Shown: positions 1 to 9,544, counted from the first letter of the stretch. The stretch: 64,000 bases of DNA from Pedobacter ginsengisoli (GCF_002736205.1 NZ_CP024091.1:3035555-3099554); one strand, 5' to 3'. Translations and numbers: made by a program. The notes: generated by a model from the sequence alone, not told the origin.

Positions 1-521
1 GGGTTTCCGCCATTTCCCGGATGCAGCGAGTCGGACAAGCGAGGCAGCACCATGATCAGTACCACCATCATCGGAAAGGCAAAAATATTGTAAATTGCTG
101 ATATTTTTGCTCTTTTCTGTTGTTCGTCTATAGAATTTCTAAGTACCAGATAGGCAAAATATAAAAGTATAGCCACGGCCGTAAAGTTTTGCTTTACATC
201 AAAACTCCAGAATTGGCCCCAGGTAAATTTAGCCCAAACCGCTCCCGTAACTAAGCCCAGAATACTGAAAATGATTCCCACGTTTACACTCTCTATTGCT
301 CTGAGGTCGTCAGATTCTTTTCCGTGTAACAAATATTTAATACTGTAGAATACAGAAATTGAAAATAGCGTCAGCATAGCAAACCACATGGGTACATGAA
401 AATACAGGTTACGTATGGTCTCGTTTAATATGGCTAAATGGGGTACTCCCAATAGTAATCCTGCTATGGCAGTATATAAAACTAATACCGACCCTAAAAT
501 TTTCCACCAGATTTTGTTCAT
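1..521 (-). CDS. ccmC: Heme exporter/cytochrome c assembly protein CcmC-like, partial (3' end outside window)
   Basis: The reading frame starts at an ATG whose complement ends at 521 and runs off the left edge, giving about 173 residues. It reads as a multi-pass membrane protein, with an N-terminal transmembrane segment followed by an NETIRNLYFHVPMWF stretch. The tryptophan-rich heme-handling motif is visible as VWAKFTWGQFWSFD, typical of the CcmC/CcsA (cytochrome c assembly) family. In that family CcmC passes heme to CcmE outside the membrane together with the ABC subunits CcmA and CcmB. The family member is usually about 220-240 residues, so only a short C-terminal part should be missing. 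ccmB lies on the same strand but 9 kb away, which is unusual. CcsA would be an equally acceptable name. Confidence 0.85.
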   Translation of the reverse strand, partial: MNKIWWKILGSVLVLYTAIAGLLLGVPHLAILNETIRNLYFHVPMWFAMLTLFSISVFYSIKYLLHGKESDDLRAIESVNVGIIFSILGLVTGAVWAKFTWGQFWSFDVKQNFTAVAILLYFAYLVLRNSIDEQQKRAKISAIYNIFAFPMMVVLIMVLPRLSDSLHPGNGGN

Positions 522-600
522 TATAAAGGCTTAATTATAGCAAAGATAATAACTGAGCGGTGTATTTTCATGATAAAGATGCAATTGCTGGCTACATAGA

Positions 601-630
601 AAAGGTGCCTGAAAATTCAGACACCTTTTA
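601..630 (-). terminator. Intrinsic terminator of the first SusCD cassette
   Basis: A near-perfect inverted repeat (AAAAGGTGTCTGAA, a TT centre, then TTCAGGCACCTTTT on the minus strand, with one G-T pair) sits 27 bases after the stop of the last lipoprotein gene and ends in a T tract. The stem carries A and T tracts on both sides, so it could work in both directions. It separates the cassette from ccmC. Confidence 0.75.
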
Positions 631-657
631 AACAATTGTAAATTGTACTTTTATTAA

Positions 658-1644
658 TTATCTGTGTGTTACTCCCGGAATTTTAACTGTTACCTCATAT
701 GTACCTGGAATAAACGCTCTGAAAGAGAAACGTGCATTACAAGAGTATTGATCATCAGGTAAAGTAGGATCATCAAAATGAACATATTGTGTTGGAATGC
801 GGTAATAATAATTAAATCCGTTACCTAATGAGGACAATGGAAAAGGAACTGTACCATAAATAAACTCCATTCTATCTGCAAAATTCGTTACACTTAAACT
901 ATACAGATCCATTGTTTGCAGGAACCCAACAGCAGTTCCTGAAAGTGGTCTACGACCAATTTCTCCTGCTGCGGCATTAAATGGAACACCATTTTTGTCT
1001 ACCATTCGTACTATAACCTTATCTGGTGCGTCTGCTAATTTCACTACGCTAATTAATGTCGGTGAAAGTGTTTTAGTAATATTTTCTGCACCAACTTTAA
1101 ATGCAACCTGGCTTCCTGCAGCTGGGATTTCAAATGGAGCAGCCGCATTAAGGTCGAACTTCCCAATCTTTGAAAATGTTTTGGTACCAGCAGAGTTGGA
1201 AACCTCCAGGTCAAACTCATATTTTCCTGCCGGCAGATTCAAAGTAGCAATATTTGCTTCAAGCTGCCCACTAGCGGGATTAATTGATATTGGGTTTACT
1301 AGTGAATCTTTACGTTTTGCATTGATCTTCTCTAAAGTATTGTCGATTTTTGGATCATACAATCCTGTCCAAACCTTTATAGGATATTGTTTATTAAAAA
1401 GATCATCTACATTTTTACCGGTAGCACGATCATACACATGCAACAACTTCACTTTTATTGGCATTGCTGAACCATCAAGAGTTAATGCACTACTTACTTT
1501 AACAATTCCCTGTGGAACCAGAATAGGCGTTTCTTCGTATCTTATATTTGGACTCAAAAAGCCATCCGGAACTTTCTTACACGCTACATTGATCACGCAT
1601 ATTGCAAATACCAACAGCAGCATTTTTACGATTAAATTCTTCAT
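658..1644 (-). CDS. SusCD-associated surface lipoprotein (possibly DUF5007)
   Basis: This is a 328-residue protein with a lipoprotein signal peptide. The hydrophobic segment LLLVFAICVI is followed by lipobox NVAC (Cys22) and two lysines, the pattern of Bacteroidetes lipoproteins. The rest looks beta-rich, with a Gly/Pro-poor N-terminal half and a C-terminal half rich in aromatic residues (FNYYYRIPTQYVHF). I recall proteins of this size and place in SusCD loci under the name DUF5007, but cannot confirm this here. It is the last gene of a minus-strand series (sigma, FecR, SusC, SusD, fasciclin protein, this gene), 29 bases after the fasciclin gene, and is followed by a terminator. A surface-exposed ligand-binding or adhesive role is inferred from context only. 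Confidence 0.65.
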   Translation of the reverse strand: MKNLIVKMLLLVFAICVINVACKKVPDGFLSPNIRYEETPILVPQGIVKVSSALTLDGSAMPIKVKLLHVYDRATGKNVDDLFNKQYPIKVWTGLYDPKIDNTLEKINAKRKDSLVNPISINPASGQLEANIATLNLPAGKYEFDLEVSNSAGTKTFSKIGKFDLNAAAPFEIPAAGSQVAFKVGAENITKTLSPTLISVVKLADAPDKVIVRMVDKNGVPFNAAAGEIGRRPLSGTAVGFLQTMDLYSLSVTNFADRMEFIYGTVPFPLSSLGNGFNYYYRIPTQYVHFDDPTLPDDQYSCNARFSFRAFIPGTYEVTVKIPGVTHR

Positions 1645-1673
1645 CTTAATATTTTTTAATGTGACTATACCGT

Positions 1674-2363
1674 TTATTTTGCAAAAAACAACCTATGTGA
1701 ATTCACCAAAACGTGAACTAAGCCTGTTGTTGATTCTACTCCCGATGTTTGAACCAGTGTACGGGCACCAACATCATTAGGAATCTCTGAGGCCACAAAA
1801 GGCTCATCAAGAGGTTTGTACAAAAAGTTAAAATACATTACCCTTGGCAATACCGTGCTATTGGAGTTATATCCAAGTTTAGGATCATCCGTAGACTCGT
1901 ATGAAACTACCGCTTTTGAAGGTGTCTTTTGTGTATCGAACATCTTACCATTCTCGGTCAGGTCATTATAGCTCACTCGTTTTGGTAGCATATAAACATT
2001 AATAGAATCCGCAAAACGTGGAAGTTCATACTTAATAATCGAATCAACAGTCCATTTTCTGAAAGGATCTTTCTTTTGTTCTAAAGCGCTTCTGAAATCA
2101 CAATATGATCTTATTGAATAATCAGTTGGCGCAAAAAAGGTCATTCCTTGCTGATTGATCTTGTCCTTAATACCAGCTTTATCTACAAGTAATAACAGCG
2201 TATCAAAAAGTCCTCTATTGTTACTCTTCAAAAAATCATAGGTCGTCATATTTACCTTAGCATTATGTAAGGTACCACCTACAAAATAATCGTCCTTTTT
2301 ACAGGCAGAAAAAAACAGGCCTGCGGCTACCAGAACAAATAGCGTATTATATATTTTTTTCAT
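1674..2363 (-). CDS. Fasciclin (FAS1)-domain lipoprotein
   Basis: The predicted precursor is 229 residues if translation starts at the ATG ending at 2363. A second in-frame ATG ends at 2384 (seven residues longer), and the upstream reading further back overlaps susD and is unlikely. The signal peptide MKKIYNTLFVLVAAGLFFSAC has lipobox Cys21. The mature part carries FAS1 hallmarks: TYDFLKSN, GMTFFAPTDYSIR (the FAP(T/N)D box) and, near the end, a VHVLVNSHRL stretch like the second conserved FAS1 box. FAS1 lipoproteins are common companions of SusCD pairs in Bacteroidetes and are thought to sit on the outer surface. The gene follows susD at about 28 bases and is probably co-transcribed with it. 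Confidence 0.8.
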   Translation of the reverse strand: MKKIYNTLFVLVAAGLFFSACKKDDYFVGGTLHNAKVNMTTYDFLKSNNRGLFDTLLLLVDKAGIKDKINQQGMTFFAPTDYSIRSYCDFRSALEQKKDPFRKWTVDSIIKYELPRFADSINVYMLPKRVSYNDLTENGKMFDTQKTPSKAVVSYESTDDPKLGYNSNSTVLPRVMYFNFLYKPLDEPFVASEIPNDVGARTLVQTSGVESTTGLVHVLVNSHRLFFAK

Positions 2364-2391
2364 CTTAGTTTTCTTAATATTCATCACTCTA

Positions 2392-3852
2392 TTAATTGTT
2401 ATTCCACCATTCATTCTGGGTAAGCAACTCATCCTGTTTTAGTAAAGTTCTCATATCCAACGGCCAGAAATAACCTTTTTTAGCAATACGATCAGTAGTA
2501 TAATCACTAAACAATCTAGGCAATTGCTCCATTCTGATTAAATCAAACTGGGTACATCCTTCCCCTATCAATTCGCGACGTCTTTCATCTGCTATTTCAT
2601 CAAATAATTCAGTACCTGTCTCCTCATAATCTGCTAATCCGGCACGCTCTCTTATTTTATTCAAATCCAATAGTGCATCTCCAGGTTTACCGTTTTTAAA
2701 TCTAGCTTCAGCACGCAGTAAATAAATGTCAGCCAAGCGCAATAGTACCAGGTTGTTGCTGATTACATAAGTATTAGAATTATTAGGATCAAAATAGTTT
2801 ACATTAGTATATTTTGTCAACATCTTAACATTTCCACCACCAGCTGCTGTTTCCATCATAATTTCTTTTCTTTGCTCAGGCTCACTGAATATTTCGTTTA
2901 TCAAATCGGCATTAATTGGCCAGGTTGAGTTTATACCACTTCTACCTTTGATATATGGAGCGGTAAGAAACCTGCCAAAGAAAGTAGAGGTAGCCTCATT
3001 GCTTATCGCATCGTACTTCATGTTGAGCTCCATAATACTCTCTTGCGAGTTGCCTTCCCATATTTTTTTATAATCTTCTATAGGTTCCAAAGCCAGGGGG
3101 CTATTTTGAATTACACTATCACAATATTTCTCAGCATTTGGATAATCTTTTTTCCACGCATAAACATGAGCAAGTAATGCTAATGCCGACATCTTATTTG
3201 CATGGGTTTTATTCGCTGAATTGTCCAATAATGCTGAAGCTGACTGCAAATCACTCAGGCAGAATGCAAGGGTTTCACTTTCTGGAGTTCTTGCAGCAGG
3301 AGGAATATTCTGAGGATCTTTAAATGTGGTTTTAGTTAAAATCACATCACCCCATACTCTTTGCATATAGAAATACACATATGCTCTTAAAAACCTGGCT
3401 TCACCAATCAAACGGTTTTTCTGCTCTGCCCCTCCTTCAAATTTGCTATCAGGAATTGCAGGCGTTTTGTCGATAATCTGGTGACATTGAGTAATAATAC
3501 CATAAAATCGGCTCCAGTTTTTTACAGATCCTTCCAGATATGGGGCATAATTAAAGTTGAAATGTCCAGATTCAATAAATGTGTTATAATTCCAGAAATC
3601 ACCCCCAAGTGAAAAATTATTTGCTGCAATATCACCAAATATAAAATAACTGTTATCCGCCCTAAAAGCATCTCGTAACATGCTATAAGAACCAGATAGT
3701 GCTTTATCAATATTTGCACCATTTACCCAAAATACTTCATCATAAGTAGCATTTTCCGGAGCAAGGTTTATTTGTTTTTTACAAGACAGAAGTGTGCTCG
3801 CCATTAAAGCAAATACACCGATAATCCATGTCTGTTTTATATATTTTTTCAT
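2392..3852 (-). CDS. SusD/RagB-family nutrient-binding outer-membrane lipoprotein
   Basis: The protein has 486 residues from the second of two adjacent ATGs. The signal peptide ends in lipobox LLSC (Cys24 from this start) followed by KK. The N-terminal SusD-like region (LAPENATYDEVFW, then helices with RFLRAYVYFYMQRVWGDV) and the C-terminal RagB/SusD domain (LLRLADIYLLRAEARFKNG, LNKIRERAGL, DERRRELIGEG) are both clear. SusD caps the SusC barrel and captures the ligand at the cell surface. It lies 21 bases downstream of susC and directly upstream of the fasciclin gene, as expected for one operon. The ligand cannot be told from the sequence. No glycoside hydrolase is nearby, so this need not be a glycan locus. 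Confidence 0.93.
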   Translation of the reverse strand: MKKYIKQTWIIGVFALMASTLLSCKKQINLAPENATYDEVFWVNGANIDKALSGSYSMLRDAFRADNSYFIFGDIAANNFSLGGDFWNYNTFIESGHFNFNYAPYLEGSVKNWSRFYGIITQCHQIIDKTPAIPDSKFEGGAEQKNRLIGEARFLRAYVYFYMQRVWGDVILTKTTFKDPQNIPPAARTPESETLAFCLSDLQSASALLDNSANKTHANKMSALALLAHVYAWKKDYPNAEKYCDSVIQNSPLALEPIEDYKKIWEGNSQESIMELNMKYDAISNEATSTFFGRFLTAPYIKGRSGINSTWPINADLINEIFSEPEQRKEIMMETAAGGGNVKMLTKYTNVNYFDPNNSNTYVISNNLVLLRLADIYLLRAEARFKNGKPGDALLDLNKIRERAGLADYEETGTELFDEIADERRRELIGEGCTQFDLIRMEQLPRLFSDYTTDRIAKKGYFWPLDMRTLLKQDELLTQNEWWNNN

Positions 3853-3876
3853 CACTATTCTAATTAAATGGTTCAG

Positions 3877-6800
3877 TTAAAAGGTTACTTCTAATCCCAG
3901 GGTCACTTTCTTAGGCAACGGATACGATCCTCCTGAATATTCACCCTGAGGAGTAACCAATTCAGCATCAGGAACACTGGAAGACTGGAAAGTCATAATG
4001 TTATCCATAATTCCGTAAACACGAACACCTTTCATACCTAATCGGCCAACCAGTTTTGGATCCAACTGATAACCAACTGTAATGGTTTTAATCTTAAAAT
4101 AATCACCCTTCTCATTCCATAAAGTACTAAATGGCAAGAATTGGTAGAAATTTGCAGAATATGGGCTTAGTGAAGGAAAAGCTGCATTATAGTTAGGGTC
4201 AAGCGCTTTAGTTGGCGTCCAGTAATCTACCCTGCTTAAATCCGGTAAACGACTGTTTGCAAAATTTTCGATGCCCCCAAAATTAAATACGTTAGCATAC
4301 TGATTAGACTTAAAGGTATTGATGATATCACGTTTAAATGTGAAAATCCCCAATACGCCCAATGAGAATCTTTTCCAGGTAAATTCGTTATAAATACCTC
4401 CTGTGAAGCGAGGGTTAGGATCTCCGGTAGGAACTAAATCTCCATCTTGTGCACCTTTATCTTCATCACTCCAAACGTCATAATCACCATTAACATCTTT
4501 CCAATTAGGATAACCAGGCAGCCCCACATAATTACCTTTGAAATAAGTAAGCGCCTTACCTGTAATAGGATTAACAGGGATGTCCGTCAATCTGTTGTAA
4601 ACACCCTGATAAAGCATTTGCGACCAACCATAAATCGGCGAACCAACAGTAAATAGTAAGTTTTGGTTATAATCTCTTGAACTCATAGAAAAACTTCTGT
4701 TTCCATAAGGCAATGAGGCAATTCTATTCTTATTGTAGCTCAAGTTTAAGTTAGTTGTCCATTGTAACGGGCTTTCTTTACCCAAATTTCTGCTTTGAAT
4801 AGACAAATCCATACCCTCGTTCAGAATTTTCATCGGCACATTGTAAGACAATCGGGTATAGCCGGTATAGAAAGGAAAATCAAATTCAAAGATTGGGTTC
4901 TTGGTTGCTTTTCTATAAAAGTCTACTGTAAAATTCAAACGGTTATCAAACAAATAAATATCTGCACCAATGTTGCCCTGACTTGACTTGTTCCAGGTTA
5001 AATTTGGAAGCGTAAGTGGTTTGGTAAATGAAGGCATAGCAACCGATGAACCATCGTAAGTAGTTTGTGGTGTACTCCAAACATTGAAGGGTGCATAAAA
5101 ATCGTTAGGTTGTGTACCTGACAAACCATAACTGGCTCTTAATTTCAGCATAGAAAGCCATTTAGTATCTTTCAAAAACGATTCATCAGATGCAATCCAT
5201 CCTACAGATACTGCAGGGAAATCTCCCCATTTGCTATCCTTACCAAATCGTGATGAGGCATCAGTACGGTAAGAAGCACTCACTAGGTATCTGCTCAAAT
5301 AATCATAAGAAAGCTGGCCAGTGAAGGAAAGCATTGCCGATTTTTTAAGATCAGATGATCCAAAAAGATCTCTTTGAGGTGAACCTTGTACAACATGAAT
5401 GTCATCCGTAGGAATGTTAGATCCATAAGCATAGGTTTGTTTAAAATTTGTAAAATCATATGACTGGATACCAACCACACTTAGGTTATGTTTTCCTTCT
5501 GCAAATGATTTGTTATAAGAGAGTACGTTTGCTAAATAAAAAGAGTTATTAATTCTATGGTCACTTTCAGCAAAAGAAACGCCATTTGCATCTAATTCTT
5601 TTGGTTGAAAACGATCTCTGTTATCCAATAAAGCACTTACTGAACCTTGCAATGAATACCTGAAGCCTTTAAATACATCGATATCTGTCTGCGAATAAAC
5701 GCTAATCTGATCCGTTTGGTTGTCATCTCTCAATTTATCATACTGACCATAGTAGAAATCATAATCTGCATCGGCCAGTTTCACAAATGACGCCGGCATC
5801 GAACTGGCGCTGATTGGTACAATTTGACCAATTCCCCTTCCAAGTCCTCTTTTCCTATTCATTCTAGAGGCTGAAATCACTAAATTCGAACTTGCTTTTG
5901 GTGCTAACTTAAAATCAAAATTACCACGCATAGAGTAACGGTTAAAACCAGTATTTCGAACTATTCCATCTTCATCATAATAATTAAGCGACAATCTGTA
6001 GTTCATAATATCAGTACCTGCAGAAATGTTCACATCATAGTTACTAACCCTGCCCGACTTATAGAACAAATCCTGCCAGTCAGTAGCATTGTTATAGCTT
6101 GGGTTTAAACTATCAGTAAGCATTAGCGGAATGTTGGCCAATTGATTATAGGTTCCATACTCACTCAATAAACCCATTTTTTGACGACGCTCCTCAGCTC
6201 CGGCAACAGTACGCTGTAATTCAGGACGTTGAGTCACCCCTGTATAATATGATAAGCGAATTACCGGGCTACCAGTTAATCCCTTTTTGGTTTTAATAAC
6301 AATAACACCATTCGCTCCGCGCGAACCCCAAACGGCAGTAGCAGCAGCATCCTTCTGAACTACAATACTCTCAATATCGTTAACGTTAATACCTGCAATA
6401 GCATTACTACCTGTAGCATTAGATCCTGCCAAATCTGTAATAGAGATCGGAATACCATCAATAATATATAATGGAGAACTTAGCGTATTTGCCAAGTCGA
6501 TTTCAGAGTTCAGATCGGTTGATATGGTTGTATTCCCCCTAACTGTAAACGTGTTTCTTGCACCAGGTTCACCAGTAAAATTCTGAATGTTTACACCGGC
6601 AACCCTACCTTGCAATAAAGACTCGAAACTAGGCGCAGGTAAATTTTCAATCTGCTTTCCGGTAATCATCTGTACGGCACTTGTTGTTTTCCGCATAGAT
6701 TGTTTTTGGTAACCGATGATAACCGCATCTTTCAACATGGTCTCATTAGGTTTCATTTTAATGGTGAAGTTTTTTTCTGATCCAACTTTTACAGTCTGAC

Positions 6801-7362
6801 TATTGTATCCAATAAATGAAATCACAATAGATGATTCTGTACCTGCAACATTTAACTTAAATTCCCCTTTATTATTGGTTTGTACTGCATTTCCTGTTAC
6901 CCCAAGCTCTCTTACAGAGGCACCTGTTAAAGGCTGTCCTGTTTCATCTAAAACCTGACCGGTAATACCAATAGCCTTAAGAATCTCACTTACTACAGTC
7001 CGTTGCTTTTCGCTAACGATAATAGTTTTGGTATCTAATGAATATTCAAATGGCTGATTAACAAAACAAAGTTTTAATGCCTCATCTAATGGCACATTAT
7101 TTACTTTAATGGTTATTGGTTTAGCATTCTTAATGTCTGTTGATATAAATACCAAATCATAATTAGTCTGTTTGGTTATGGATTTTAAAACTTTTTCCAG
7201 CGACACATTATTCTCAGATAAGGTAACTTTCTTTTGGGCATATCCCGAAGCTGCCGCCTGTAAAAAGGAGAACATCATTAAAATTGCCGTAAGTTTTATG
7301 GTCAATAGAAGTTTCTTTTTCGTACAGGCTATGCCATACGAATTAAAATGATAGAATTTCAT
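3877..7362 (-). CDS. SusC/RagA-family TonB-dependent transducer with STN domain
   Basis: The chosen start (ATG ending at 7362) gives 1161 residues beginning MKFYHFNSYG; a longer frame with 15 more residues is possible. After the signal peptide comes an STN (secretin/TonB short N-terminal) domain near residues 45-110 (VTLSENNVSLEKVLKSI, TIKVNNVPLDEALKL). A carboxypeptidase-regulatory-like domain follows (GQVLDETGQPLTGASV), then the plug (LPAPSFESLLQGRVAGVNIQ; VQKDAAATAVWGSRGANGVI) and a 22-strand-type barrel ending in an aromatic terminal strand (KVTLGLEVTF). The STN domain is what contacts FecR in FecA-like transducers, so this protein likely both imports a ligand and signals. It lies 173 bases downstream of fecR, with a hairpin in the gap. 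Confidence 0.94.
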   Translation of the reverse strand: MKFYHFNSYGIACTKKKLLLTIKLTAILMMFSFLQAAASGYAQKKVTLSENNVSLEKVLKSITKQTNYDLVFISTDIKNAKPITIKVNNVPLDEALKLCFVNQPFEYSLDTKTIIVSEKQRTVVSEILKAIGITGQVLDETGQPLTGASVRELGVTGNAVQTNNKGEFKLNVAGTESSIVISFIGYNSQTVKVGSEKNFTIKMKPNETMLKDAVIIGYQKQSMRKTTSAVQMITGKQIENLPAPSFESLLQGRVAGVNIQNFTGEPGARNTFTVRGNTTISTDLNSEIDLANTLSSPLYIIDGIPISITDLAGSNATGSNAIAGINVNDIESIVVQKDAAATAVWGSRGANGVIVIKTKKGLTGSPVIRLSYYTGVTQRPELQRTVAGAEERRQKMGLLSEYGTYNQLANIPLMLTDSLNPSYNNATDWQDLFYKSGRVSNYDVNISAGTDIMNYRLSLNYYDEDGIVRNTGFNRYSMRGNFDFKLAPKASSNLVISASRMNRKRGLGRGIGQIVPISASSMPASFVKLADADYDFYYGQYDKLRDDNQTDQISVYSQTDIDVFKGFRYSLQGSVSALLDNRDRFQPKELDANGVSFAESDHRINNSFYLANVLSYNKSFAEGKHNLSVVGIQSYDFTNFKQTYAYGSNIPTDDIHVVQGSPQRDLFGSSDLKKSAMLSFTGQLSYDYLSRYLVSASYRTDASSRFGKDSKWGDFPAVSVGWIASDESFLKDTKWLSMLKLRASYGLSGTQPNDFYAPFNVWSTPQTTYDGSSVAMPSFTKPLTLPNLTWNKSSQGNIGADIYLFDNRLNFTVDFYRKATKNPIFEFDFPFYTGYTRLSYNVPMKILNEGMDLSIQSRNLGKESPLQWTTNLNLSYNKNRIASLPYGNRSFSMSSRDYNQNLLFTVGSPIYGWSQMLYQGVYNRLTDIPVNPITGKALTYFKGNYVGLPGYPNWKDVNGDYDVWSDEDKGAQDGDLVPTGDPNPRFTGGIYNEFTWKRFSLGVLGIFTFKRDIINTFKSNQYANVFNFGGIENFANSRLPDLSRVDYWTPTKALDPNYNAAFPSLSPYSANFYQFLPFSTLWNEKGDYFKIKTITVGYQLDPKLVGRLGMKGVRVYGIMDNIMTFQSSSVPDAELVTPQGEYSGGSYPLPKKVTLGLEVTF

Positions 7363-7478
7363 ACATTTGATAAGTTTTGGTTTAGCGAAAATGAGATCAG
7401 TGTCCAAGCCGTTTCATTTTCATGTTTAGTTTAATTATTGTTAATCACAATATATTTAGAACCTAATCCAGACTATGC

Positions 7479-7512
7479 AAACCGGTGACGCTCTACTGCT
7501 CTCCGGTTTTTT
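7479..7512. other. Hairpin between fecR and susC (locus 1)
   Basis: A 7-bp stem (AAACCGG at 7479-7485, CCGGTTT at 7503-7509) encloses a 17-base loop just after the fecR stop. A run of six T follows on the plus strand, so it reads as an intrinsic terminator for plus-strand (antisense) transcription. In the minus-strand mRNA it is a hairpin preceded by A residues. A similar element occupies the same position in the second SusCD locus. Confidence 0.5.
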
Positions 7513-7535
7513 AGTTAGATTGTGCTAAGTAGAAG

Positions 7536-8675
7536 TTATGGCATAGCTACAATCCTCCTTTCTTCGACCTTAAATTTTATCTTTTTTGTTAATTGCAAAA
7601 CTCTCAGGACCTCCGATAAATTCTTTGACCTGGATATTGTACCGCCTATTTTTGTGCCCTCTAATCTTTTATCACAAATAACTTCAACATCATACCATCT
7701 TGCAATCTTGTTAAGAACAGCACTTACATCTTCGTCAGGGAACACGAAATAGCCATTCTTCCAGGCAATCGCCTCATCTACATCTGCTGGGCCTACCTCA
7801 AAACGATCCGCCACTAATTTAGCCTGCTCACCAGGCCTTAGTAAGTTTCCAACTTTATCATTAAGTAAACCAACTTTTACACTACCCTCTAACAGAGTTG
7901 TAATAGTTTCAAGCTGATCTTTATATCCGTTAACATTAAAATGCGTTCCATATACCTCAACCCGTTGTTTATTGCTAATTACTCTAAATGGTTTACTTGG
8001 ATCCTTTGCAATTTCAAAATAAGCCTGGCCTGTTAATTCTACCTTACGCTCATTTTTACTAAACTTTGTTGGGTATCTTAGGCTCGAAGCCGCGTCCAGC
8101 CAAACCTCACTCCCGTCAGGTAATGTAATTTGATACTTACCTCCGTTGGGAGTTTCTATGGTATTATAAGTTACTTCTTCTGACTGCTTACTCTCAAAAG
8201 ATGGATCAACTATGTAATGCAAATGCCCGCTAGCTGTTTTAACGATTTTAAACCCTGTTTGCTTAGATACTTCACCATTCCCAAGATCGGTTAGGTTAAC
8301 CTTAGATCCATCTGCCAAAGTGAGCACTGCTTTATTTCCACCTGGAGTTATATCCTTTGCAACATTAAATTTATGTCCATACACATCATTTCTATTTTCC
8401 CTACCAAAAAAAAGATATAAGGTTGCTGATAGTGTAACTAATACCAATGCAGCTACAGAAATGTAAGACCAAAGAATAATCCTGCGCGGGCCATTACCTT
8501 TGCCAAGTTTTTTTAAAATTTCGTTGATATCAGATTCATATTCCGACTCAGATAGTATTTTAGGATTTTCCTCCTTATACTGAAGATACCAGGATTCTAC
8601 CAAAGCTTTTTCCTCTTCGGTACACTTGCCCTCCGCATATCGCTTTAATAATTGTTTGATTTCTAAAGGTTGCAT
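7536..8675 (-). CDS. FecR-family anti-sigma factor
   Basis: This 379-residue protein has the layout of Bacteroidetes FecR proteins. A cytoplasmic helical N-terminus of about 60 residues (IKQLLKRYAEGKCTEEEKALVESWY) binds the sigma factor. One transmembrane segment lies near residues 65-90 (ILWSYISVAALVLV). The periplasmic FecR domain follows (LPDGSEVWLDAASSLRYP, VELTGQAYFEIAKDPSKPFRV), then a C-terminal DUF4974-like domain (VFPDEDVSAVLNKIARWYDVEV). It would hold the adjacent ECF sigma factor until the SusC transducer signals ligand occupancy. It starts 83 bases after the sigma gene stop, on the same strand. Confidence 0.92.
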   Translation of the reverse strand: MQPLEIKQLLKRYAEGKCTEEEKALVESWYLQYKEENPKILSESEYESDINEILKKLGKGNGPRRIILWSYISVAALVLVTLSATLYLFFGRENRNDVYGHKFNVAKDITPGGNKAVLTLADGSKVNLTDLGNGEVSKQTGFKIVKTASGHLHYIVDPSFESKQSEEVTYNTIETPNGGKYQITLPDGSEVWLDAASSLRYPTKFSKNERKVELTGQAYFEIAKDPSKPFRVISNKQRVEVYGTHFNVNGYKDQLETITTLLEGSVKVGLLNDKVGNLLRPGEQAKLVADRFEVGPADVDEAIAWKNGYFVFPDEDVSAVLNKIARWYDVEVICDKRLEGTKIGGTISRSKNLSEVLRVLQLTKKIKFKVEERRIVAMP

Positions 8676-8758
8676 AGTTAAGTTTAGCGCTAATTAAAGT
8701 AAAGACAGCTATCCCTAACCCTGGGCCCAGATTAAAATGAAAAAAAATAAAAATTCGA

Positions 8759-9325
8759 TTAGAAAGTAAAAAACATCAATGATCCCAGCTTTAATCTCAA
8801 GACCTTTAGTGCATTGTTTACCTGATTTTTGACTGTTTTCTCAGAAAGATCCAATTCTATGGCAATTTGTCTATGAGATAGATTGGCCTTTCGGCTCAAT
8901 TCAAATACTTCTTTCATTTTGGAAGGTAAACTGGCAATTTCTTTTTCAATTAAAAATTCCAAATCTCTTTCTCTTACCCTATGATCAGTAATTGATTCGC
9001 ATTTACCTGAAAATTCCTGAAGAGAGACAATGTACTTAGATTCAACCTGCTTATGAGAAATTACATTCAGTATCCTGTTTCGAACTGCACTATAGAGATA
9101 ACCAGATAAAGTTGTACTAATAGAAATGTCTTCACACCTTGACCACAAAGTAACAAACAGCTCTTGCACCACATCTTTTGCCTCTTCACGGTCCTGCAGT
9201 TTGGAAAAAGCATGACGATATAAAACCGCAGTATAACGGCTGTAGATTTCGGCATAGGCCGAACTATCTCTTTGCCTCAATAAAGCAGTTAATTCTGAAT
9301 CGGAAAATTGACTGTAACCTGACAT
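8759..9325 (-). CDS. ECF-type RNA polymerase sigma factor
   Basis: The 188-residue product has sigma-70 region 2 (YAEIYSRYTAVLYRHAFSKL; EEAKDVVQELFVTLW) and region 4 with a helix-turn-helix (LPSKMKEVFELSRKANLSHRQIA followed by ELDLSEKTVKNQVNNAL). This matches the ECF group found with FecR and SusC in Bacteroidetes. It is the first gene of the cassette and probably drives transcription of susC and the genes after it once FecR releases it. The 256-base region upstream, up to ccmB, holds two identical LacI-like operator candidates and the ccmB terminator. Confidence 0.93.
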   Translation of the reverse strand: MSGYSQFSDSELTALLRQRDSSAYAEIYSRYTAVLYRHAFSKLQDREEAKDVVQELFVTLWSRCEDISISTTLSGYLYSAVRNRILNVISHKQVESKYIVSLQEFSGKCESITDHRVRERDLEFLIEKEIASLPSKMKEVFELSRKANLSHRQIAIELDLSEKTVKNQVNNALKVLRLKLGSLMFFTF

Positions 9326-9386
9326 TGATTATTATCCTCCTACACTAATGTAACAATAATTTTAGGTCGACTTAACACAATAAGCC

Positions 9387-9401
9387 TGCGCAAACGGTTG
9401 C
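9387..9401. promoter_or_regulatory. Candidate LacI-family-type operator, copy 1
   Basis: The 15-mer TGCGCAAACGGTTGC is a near-palindrome around a central CG (GCAAAC/GGTTGC, one mismatch in six), the usual form of LacI/GalR-family operators. It lies about 62 bases upstream of the sigma gene start. An identical copy is at 9545-9559. No LacI-family regulator is encoded in the window. Confidence 0.45.
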
Positions 9402-9471
9402 ACAGCATTATTTACCAGTAAACTTTTCGGAGTTTTTTATTCGATCAAAGAAAAAACAATAATAATTTATA

Positions 9472-9507
9472 TAGAAAAAAGCCAGTAAATACGGCTTTCA
9501 TTGGCTT
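9472..9507 (-). terminator. Intrinsic terminator downstream of ccmB
   Basis: On the minus strand, about 75 bases after the ccmB stop, AAGCCA and TGGCTT arms (or the alternative AGCC/GGCT pairing) are followed by a run of six T. It would end the ccmB transcript before the SusCD cassette. Confidence 0.55.
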
Positions 9508-9544
9508 ACATGTCCTTATCAACATAAGCAATCGAATAAATCAT

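Noticed and set aside
995..1780. 261-codon plus-strand open frame opposite the lipoprotein genes
   Set aside because: It is antisense to two genes with clear lipoprotein signals and has no family features; it exists because the opposite strand uses few codons that give stops in that frame.
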